Source: Streptomyces sp. L-9-10 (GTDB taxonomy: Bacteria > Actinomycetota > Actinomycetes > Streptomycetales > Streptomycetaceae). From it: 64,000 nt of DNA. This document shows positions 58,757-64,000 of this stretch, piece by piece (the stretch's first letter is position 1; the number at the start of each line of letters is the position of its first letter). The stretch lies in contig NZ_PHRF01000161.1 in assembly GCF_004151105.1 (NCBI RefSeq), positions 1-64,000 on the forward strand, in the 5' to 3' direction. The position numbers were made by a program, and so were the translations under genes. The notes below the pieces were generated by a model. It worked only from the letters and a program-made list of their open reading frames with translations. It searched no databases and was not told where the DNA came from.

Positions 58757-59629
58757 TCAGATGACAGGCGGTCGGCCCAGCCGGGTCAGCCGCCATACCG
58801 TACGCCACTTCATCGGACGGCGCGGCCCGCACGGGGTCGCCCAGCCCTCCCGGAACCCGCCGAACCACGCTTTCAGCGCGCTCAGGGAAGGGCGCCGGAC
58901 CAGGGTGAGCAGCACCCATACGCCCAGATAGAGCGGGACGACGACGGCCGGCAGATTGCGACGGGCCAGCCAGACCCGGTTGCGGGCCACCATGCGGTGG
59001 TAGACGGCGTGCCGGGACGGCGGCATGGCCGGGTGGTTCAGCACCATGTCGGCGCGGTAGTCGATCATCCAGCCGGCGTCGAGCGCCCGCCAGGCGAGAT
59101 CGGTCTCCTCGTGGGCGTAGAAGAAACCGCCGGGCAGCGCGCCGACCTCCGCGAGAACCTTCGTGCGCACGGCGCTGGCACCGCCGAGGAAGGTCGTCAC
59201 CCGGGAGGACCGCAGCGGGTCCGAGGCGCGCAGCCGCGGGACGTGGCGGCGCTGGGTGAGACCGGTCTCCGGGTCGGTGATCCGGAAACTGACGATCCCG
59301 AGCACGGGATCGGCCGCGAAGGCCCCGCGGATCAGCTCCGCGGTGTCGGTGTGGGGCAGCAGACCGTCGTCGTCCAGGAAGAGCAGGGCGTCCACGTCGG
59401 AGCCGGCGGCCCCGAACGCCTCGATCCCCACATTGCGGCCGCCGGGGATACCGAGGTTCTCGGGCAGCTCGACCGTCCGTACGCCGTCGGGGACGGCGCC
59501 CACGGGGGCGCCGTTCCCGACCACGACGATCTCGACCGGGTCGCCGTTCTGGCGGAGGACGGAGTCGATCAGCGCACGCAGTTCGCCGGGGCGGTCACCC
59601 ATCGTGATGATCACCGCGCCGAGCCGCAT
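58757..59629 (-). CDS. GT2-family glycosyltransferase
   Basis: A 290-residue inverting glycosyltransferase. The GT-A core is MRLGAVIITMGDRPGELRALIDSVL, with ENLGIPGGRNVGIEAFG, the DxD-like motif LLFLDDDGLLP, and GGASAVRTKVLAEVGALPGGFFYAHEETDLAWR. The C-terminus has a hydrophobic segment (AVVVPLYLGVWVLLTLV), so it is probably membrane-bound. The ATG at 59629 is preferred because GAGGTG lies six bases upstream; a GTG at 59638 is in frame. It likely adds sugar to the surface polymer made by the cluster. Confidence 0.85.
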   Translation of the reverse strand: MRLGAVIITMGDRPGELRALIDSVLRQNGDPVEIVVVGNGAPVGAVPDGVRTVELPENLGIPGGRNVGIEAFGAAGSDVDALLFLDDDGLLPHTDTAELIRGAFAADPVLGIVSFRITDPETGLTQRRHVPRLRASDPLRSSRVTTFLGGASAVRTKVLAEVGALPGGFFYAHEETDLAWRALDAGWMIDYRADMVLNHPAMPPSRHAVYHRMVARNRVWLARRNLPAVVVPLYLGVWVLLTLVRRPSLSALKAWFGGFREGWATPCGPRRPMKWRTVWRLTRLGRPPVI

Positions 59630-59634
59630 GTCGC

Positions 59635-60414
59635 TCACCTCAGCCTGCTGGACGCCAGGATGGAGACCAGGTGCAGCACGGTCTGGACGACGGCGATCCC
59701 GGCCAGGACCGCGATCCCGAGGCGGCTGAAGAACAGATCGCCCCTGACCGAGTCCAGGATCGCCAGGAGAAGGATCAGCAGGGACGCCTCGATCCCGAGG
59801 ATGAGCCGGTGGAACTTCAGCGCCCCGGCGGCCCTGCGGGCCAGCGCCATACCGGACGAGCGCGGCTCGGAGGCCGCCTCCTTGACCGGAGCCAGCCCCT
59901 GCTGGTGACGGGCGACGCCGACCAGGTCGGTCTCGGCCTTCACCATGATGGCGCCGAGGGCGGCGAGCGTACCGAGGAAGGCCCACAGCCAGTCGATCCG
60001 TCCGGTGCCCCACAGGTCGGCGGCGCGCAGCCCGAAGCCGAGCAGAACGGCGGCGTCGCACAGGTAGGCGGCGACCCGGTCCAGATACACCCCGGTCATC
60101 GAGTACTGCTTCTTCCAGCGGGCGATCTCACCGTCGACGCAGTCCAGCAGCAGATAGAGCTGGACCGCCAGCACGCCGAGCACCGCGCCCGTGATGCCCG
60201 GCACCAGGAGGGCGGGGGCGGCGAGGGCACCGGCGACGGTCATCACGTACGTCAGCTGGTTGGGCGTGACCCGCGTGTTCACCAGGTACCGGTCGACGCG
60301 CAGGGAGATCTCCCGCATGTACAGGCGCCCGGCCCAGTGCTCACCGCTGCGCCGGTCCTTGACACCCGCCGGGTGTACGACCGGGCGGAGTTCAGCTACT
60401 GATGGTCTTGGCAT
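59635..60414 (-). CDS. CDP-alcohol phosphatidyltransferase family protein
   Basis: A 259-residue integral-membrane enzyme. The CDP-alcohol phosphotransferase motif is D-x2-D-G-x2-A-R-x8-G-x3-D-x3-D, seen as LLDCVDGEIARWKKQ, with the G and D residues following in TGVYLDRVAAYLCDA. Several hydrophobic helices surround it. It transfers a phosphoalcohol from a CDP-alcohol to an acceptor alcohol. It overlaps the upstream dehydrogenase gene by 23 bases. Confidence 0.9.
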   Translation of the reverse strand: MPRPSVAELRPVVHPAGVKDRRSGEHWAGRLYMREISLRVDRYLVNTRVTPNQLTYVMTVAGALAAPALLVPGITGAVLGVLAVQLYLLLDCVDGEIARWKKQYSMTGVYLDRVAAYLCDAAVLLGFGLRAADLWGTGRIDWLWAFLGTLAALGAIMVKAETDLVGVARHQQGLAPVKEAASEPRSSGMALARRAAGALKFHRLILGIEASLLILLLAILDSVRGDLFFSRLGIAVLAGIAVVQTVLHLVSILASSRLR

Positions 60415-61453
60415 AGTCGGCGTACGCGTCCCTGATCTGGTCGGTGGACAGGTCGAGGTGTTCGAGGATGGTGAAGCGGCCCGGACGGGTCTGCGGCGCG
60501 TAGGCGACGGCCCGCACGAACTCCTCCACGGTGAAGCCGATCTCCTCGGGCAGCACGGGCAGCCCGTGCCGGTGCAGCACCTCGGTGAACAGATGTGACT
60601 CCTCGTGCGCGCCCCGCAGATGCATGGCGAAGGCGGCGCCGATGCCGACCTGTTCGCCGTGGAGCGCGGCGCGCTTGGGGTAGAGCAGGTCGAAGGCGTG
60701 GCTGATCTCGTGACAGGCGCCGGACGAGGGACGGGTGTCCCCGCTGATCGACATGGCGATACCGGTGAGTACCAGTGCCTCCGCCAGGACGGTCAGGAAC
60801 TCGTCGTCGCCGGCCCCGCCGGGGTGGCGCAGCACGGCCTCACCCGCCGTACGGGCCATCGCGGCGGCCAGTCCGTCCACCGGCTCGCCGTTGGTACGGT
60901 GCGACAGCTCCCAGTCCGCGATGGCCGAGAGGTTCGAGACGGCGTCGCCGATGCCGGACCGGACGAAGCGGACCGGCGCGTCCCTGATCACGTCGAGGTC
61001 GATGACGACGGCGATGGGGGTGGGGACACCGTACGAGCCGCGGCCGTTGTCGTTGTCGAGCGTCGCGACCGGTGAACACAGGCCGTCGTGCGAGAGGTTG
61101 GTGGCGACGGCCACCATCGGCAGGCCCACCCGGGCCGCCGCGTACTTCGTCACATCGATGATCTTGCCGCCGCCGACGCCGACCACGGCGTCGTACCGCT
61201 TGCCCTTGATGCCGTCCGCGAGCCTGACCGCCGAGTCGATCGTGCCGTCCTCGACGGAGAACCAGTCCGCGCCCGGCAGGTCCGGTGCGAGCCGCTCGCG
61301 CAGCAGCTGTCCCGAGCCGCCGCTTATGGCCAGGGCGAGCCGGCCCGCGCTGGAGATCCGCTGGTCGGCCAGGAGGCCGGCGAGATCGTCCAGGGCGCCG
61401 GGCCTGATGTCCACGACGACCGGGGACGGAATGAGCCGGGTCAGTACTGGCAC
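60392..61453 (-). CDS. Iron-containing dehydrogenase, sn-glycerol-1-phosphate dehydrogenase-like
   Basis: A 353-residue enzyme of the iron-containing alcohol dehydrogenase fold that resembles AraM/EgsA glycerol-1-phosphate dehydrogenases. Visible are VVGVGGGKIIDVTKYAAARVGLP, the metal Asp and serines in GIGDAVSNLSAIADWELSH, and metal histidines in ACHEISHAFD and ALHGEQVGIG. If it reduces dihydroxyacetone phosphate to glycerol-1-phosphate, the adjacent nucleotidyltransferase and CDP-alcohol transferase would use it. The start is GTG at 61453, overlapping the nucleotidyltransferase gene by 13 bases. Confidence 0.8.
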   Translation of the reverse strand: MPVLTRLIPSPVVVDIRPGALDDLAGLLADQRISSAGRLALAISGGSGQLLRERLAPDLPGADWFSVEDGTIDSAVRLADGIKGKRYDAVVGVGGGKIIDVTKYAAARVGLPMVAVATNLSHDGLCSPVATLDNDNGRGSYGVPTPIAVVIDLDVIRDAPVRFVRSGIGDAVSNLSAIADWELSHRTNGEPVDGLAAAMARTAGEAVLRHPGGAGDDEFLTVLAEALVLTGIAMSISGDTRPSSGACHEISHAFDLLYPKRAALHGEQVGIGAAFAMHLRGAHEESHLFTEVLHRHGLPVLPEEIGFTVEEFVRAVAYAPQTRPGRFTILEHLDLSTDQIRDAYADYAKTISS

Positions 61454-62190
61454 GCGATCTCACGGCCCTTCGCCAGGTCGTCGTGGTTGTCGATCTCGAC
61501 CCAGGGGATGTCGCCGATGGGCGCCACGTCGAGGGTGAAGCCCCGGTTCACCAGCTCCTGGTAGCCGTCCTCGTAGTAGAGGTCGGGGTCGCGCTCGAAG
61601 GTGGTCCTGAGGGCGTCGGCGAGGTCCGCGGCGGCCTCGGGCTCGATCAGTGTGACCCCGATGTACTCGCCGGTGGCGGTGGCCGGGTCCATCAGCTTGG
61701 TGATCCGGCGCACGCCCTTGGCGCCGTCCGTGATGACCTTCATCTCCTCGTCGGCCAGCCGCTTGACCGTGTCGAGGGCGAGGATGATCCTGCGGTCCCC
61801 GCCGCGGGCCGCGAGGAGGGTCTTCTCGACGGAGACCGGGTGCACGGTGTCGCCGTTGGCGAGGATCACGCCCTGGGCCAGCACATCGCGCGCACACCAG
61901 AGGGAGTAGGCGTTGTTCCACTCCTCGGCCTTGTCGTTGTCGACGAGCGTGAGCTTCAGCCCGTACGTCCTCTCCAGGGCGGCCTTGCGCTCGTACACGG
62001 CCTCCTTGCGGTAGCCGACGACGATCGCGGCCTCGGTGAGGCCGACCTCGGCGAAGTTGCCGAGCGTCAGGTCGAGGACCGTGGTGGTCCCCTCCCCCGC
62101 CGGGTCCACCGGCACGAGGGCCTTCGGCAGCGTGTCGGTGTAGGGGCGCAGACGCCTTCCGGCACCGGCGGCGAGTACGAGGCCGATCAT
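61441..62190 (-). CDS. Nucleotidyltransferase (CDP-alcohol-forming type)
   Basis: A 249-residue nucleotidyltransferase. The signature is GLVLAAGAGRRLRPYTDTLPKALVPV, with WNNAYSLWCARDVL, ILANGDTVHPVSV and GVTLIEPEAAADLADAL following. The order of motifs matches phosphocholine/glycerol-type cytidylyltransferases, so it probably activates an alcohol phosphate with CTP. ATG at 62190 overlaps the stop of the upstream gene by four bases. Confidence 0.88.
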   Translation of the reverse strand: MIGLVLAAGAGRRLRPYTDTLPKALVPVDPAGEGTTTVLDLTLGNFAEVGLTEAAIVVGYRKEAVYERKAALERTYGLKLTLVDNDKAEEWNNAYSLWCARDVLAQGVILANGDTVHPVSVEKTLLAARGGDRRIILALDTVKRLADEEMKVITDGAKGVRRITKLMDPATATGEYIGVTLIEPEAAADLADALRTTFERDPDLYYEDGYQELVNRGFTLDVAPIGDIPWVEIDNHDDLAKGREIACQY

Positions 62191-64000
62191 GCGGCTTCTC
62201 CTTCGTCATGTACGGCGGGGGCTCCGGAGGACATCCAGAACCGGATGGACTCCGTGAGCGCGACCAGCGCCACGGCGGCGGCGAGCACCGTCAGTTCCAG
62301 CGGGAAGTCGAACGCGCGCGTGGAGAAGGCGGCGGCCAGGGTGACCAGCAGGGTGCGGCCCTCGTGCCCGCCGAGTGCCCGCACGAGGCGGCGGGGCGGG
62401 GCGCCGGCGCCGCCGCGGATGCGGTACACCGTGTCGTAGTGATGGTAGGCGACCGCCGCCACCAGCCCGAAGGCCGCGGGCAGCGCGCCGGGCACATCGA
62501 CGCGGGCGGCGAACACCAGGACGGTGGTGTACTCGGCCGCCCGGAAGACCGGTGGGATGAGCCAGTCGAGGGCGCCGCCCATCCGGCGCGCGACGGCGAG
62601 ACCCGAGGTCAGGACGTACACGAGGGCACCGAGGATGAGCACCGGGCCGTCGGAGGGATCCTTCAGCGGCGCGAAGGCCGCCGTGGCCACGACCACGACG
62701 CCACCGGCCAGCGCGATCAGGAACGGCAGCACACCGGGCAGCGCGCGGGCCGGGCGCCGCAGCACCCGTGCGACGAGTCCGGCGAGCGGTCCCGAGTCGG
62801 CGAGGTCCGCGAGGGCCTGGGCGGCCCGGTCGGTACGGGTGGCCCTGCGGGTCACCGAGCGCAGGACACGGCCGGCCGTGGTGTAGCAGGCGGCGAAGGC
62901 GCAGCCGATGAGCAGCGCGTAGAAGACGATCCGCGGCGTGGTGACGGCCGTCAGGACGGCGATCATCGCCCAGCGCTCGCCGATGGGCAGCACGATCATC
63001 CGGCGCACCCAGACCGTCCAGCCGACGCTGTCGAGCCTGCTGGACAGGGCGGCGGTGGGGGTGCCCACGACGGCCTTGCCCCCGCTGCTCGCGGCCGTCG
63101 CGTCGACGTTCGCCTCGTTGAACGAGAAGTCGACGACATGGCGGCAGGTCTGGAGGACCATCGCGCCGAGGGCGAGCGCCCATACGTCGTCGCCGCCCCG
63201 CGCGGCACCGAGCGCCAGACCCGCGTAGTAGGCGTACTCCTTGGCGCGGTCGAACGTGGCGTCCAGCCAGGCGCCCATCGTGGAGTACTGGAGCGAGTAA
63301 CGGGCGAGCTGCCCGTCGGTGCAGTCCAGGACGAAGGAGAAGATCAGCAGCACGCCGGCGGCGGCATAGCCGCCGCGGGTGCCGGTGGCCGCGCAGGCCG
63401 CCGCGATCAGCGCGGTGACCAGCGACGCGGTGGTGACCTGGTTGGGGGTCAGGCCGCGGCGGGCGCACCAGCGGGCGAGATAGCGGGAGTACGGGCTGAT
63501 GCAGAACGTGGTGAAGAAGCCGTCGCGGGCCTTCACGGCGGAGCGCAACCGTACGGCCTCGTCGTCCACGGCGGCGACGGCGGCCTCGGCCCGCTCCCGG
63601 GCGGTGGCGTCGGCCGGTACGGCGGCGACGAGCGAGCCGAGTTCGGGGCGGGTGACGGTGGTGCCCTCGGCGTCGAGCGCGGTGGCGGCCCGGTCCGCGA
63701 GCGGTTCACACGGAGCCACGGCGGTGGCGGCCGTCCGCTGGGCTTCCGCCGTGCCGCCGAGCGGCTGGGGTCCGTCCTCGTCCCCGTCCAGGGACGTCAG
63801 GGCGCGCAGCAGCGCGGCACGGGCCCCGGGCTGGGCGGTGAGCGCGCCGGGCACGGCGGCGGCCGGGAAGCGGGGGTCGGTCAGGGCCAGCCGCAGGGCG
63901 TGGACATGGCCGACGAAACGGGAGTCGACCAGGGCGACGCGCTCGGTCGCGGGGGCGGCGGCCAGCAGGCCCCGGGCCTCTTCCGCGCCCGGCGCGGTAC
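62187..64000 (-). CDS. CDP-alcohol phosphatidyltransferase domain protein, DUF5941-like (5' part outside window)
   Basis: At least 604 residues in one frame open to the window's right edge, so the true start is outside. The first visible part is a cytosolic Ala-rich domain (ERVALVDSRFVGHVHALRLALTD). Then a CDP-alcohol phosphotransferase motif, LDCTDGQLARYSLQYSTMGAWLDATFDRAKEY, follows ISPYSRYLARWCARRGLTPNQVT. The C-terminal third has about six more membrane segments. I recognise the layout as the DUF5941-type fusion. In-frame GTG at 63854 is not the real start. Confidence 0.85.
   Translation of the reverse strand, partial: TAPGAEEARGLLAAAPATERVALVDSRFVGHVHALRLALTDPRFPAAAVPGALTAQPGARAALLRALTSLDGDEDGPQPLGGTAEAQRTAATAVAPCEPLADRAATALDAEGTTVTRPELGSLVAAVPADATARERAEAAVAAVDDEAVRLRSAVKARDGFFTTFCISPYSRYLARWCARRGLTPNQVTTASLVTALIAAACAATGTRGGYAAAGVLLIFSFVLDCTDGQLARYSLQYSTMGAWLDATFDRAKEYAYYAGLALGAARGGDDVWALALGAMVLQTCRHVVDFSFNEANVDATAASSGGKAVVGTPTAALSSRLDSVGWTVWVRRMIVLPIGERWAMIAVLTAVTTPRIVFYALLIGCAFAACYTTAGRVLRSVTRRATRTDRAAQALADLADSGPLAGLVARVLRRPARALPGVLPFLIALAGGVVVVATAAFAPLKDPSDGPVLILGALVYVLTSGLAVARRMGGALDWLIPPVFRAAEYTTVLVFAARVDVPGALPAAFGLVAAVAYHHYDTVYRIRGGAGAPPRRLVRALGGHEGRTLLVTLAAAFSTRAFDFPLELTVLAAAVALVALTESIRFWMSSGAPAVHDEGEAA

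Overview
This window is high-GC actinomycete chromosome, almost certainly Streptomyces or a close relative. The evidence is the strong GC3 bias, frequent GTG/TTG starts, a complete conservon (kinase-like, roadblock, DUF742 and GTPase genes in that order), an hpn/shc hopanoid cluster of streptomycete type, a c-di-AMP (ydaO-type) riboswitch in front of a LysM/M23 peptidase gene, and TTA codons so rare that I found them in only two genes. I see no rRNA, CRISPR array, insertion sequence or intact prophage. There is one tRNA, tRNA-Pro(GGG).

Layout, left half. 1-8.8 kb: the 3' end of an unknown gene, a secreted GH5 cellulase, a MetAP paralogue, a decayed tetR fragment, a PLP enzyme of the D-cysteine desulfhydrase/ACC deaminase family, a DUF6194-like gene facing a double-MerR regulator, and two tandem amidohydrolases divergent from a MarR gene with twin operators. 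9-14 kb: tRNA-Pro, a split transketolase, a DinB-like protein, a LysR regulator and an aldo/keto reductase. 14-24 kb: a large secreted ThuA/sugar-dehydrogenase/PKD/CBM6 protein with a Tat-exported sugar isomerase-like protein, a GNAT and an XRE-cupin gene, and an NMT1-type ABC transporter facing a LacI regulator. The LacI-side operator recurs in front of the ThuA gene, and both genes carry one TTA codon. 24-28 kb: the conservon plus a GAF gene. 28-33.4 kb: a SIS-domain protein with a divergent DeoR regulator, a metallo-beta-lactamase-fold enzyme, a TetR regulator and a PfkB sugar kinase.

Layout, right half. 33.4-40.3 kb is the most intriguing part. A five-gene, tightly coupled operon matches the uncharacterised STM4015-4014-4013-4012-4011 set: leucine-rich-repeat protein, ATP-grasp enzyme, phosphatase/sulfatase-fold hydrolase and two radical SAM enzymes. 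It is divergent from a DUF6745-like gene and a small His-rich protein. 40-44.6 kb: a SGNH hydrolase, the riboswitch-controlled LysM/M23 peptidase, a tyrosine phosphatase, a small membrane protein and an XRE-cupin regulator. 44.7-56.6 kb: the hopanoid cluster, read right to left as hpnC, hpnD, hpnE, prenyl synthase, shc, hpnG, hpnH, dxs and an hpnO-like aminotransferase. It supplies precursor, squalene, hopene and the adenosyl/amino side chain. 56.9-64 kb: a surface-polymer or unusual-lipid cluster read right to left, with a membrane protein carrying a CDP-alcohol phosphatidyltransferase domain (cut by the window edge), a nucleotidyltransferase, a glycerol-1-phosphate-dehydrogenase-like enzyme, a second CDP-alcohol phosphatidyltransferase, a GT2 glycosyltransferase and a TagGH-type ABC exporter.

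All calls were made by reading motifs by eye. No database search was run, so family names rest on recognised motifs and gene order.
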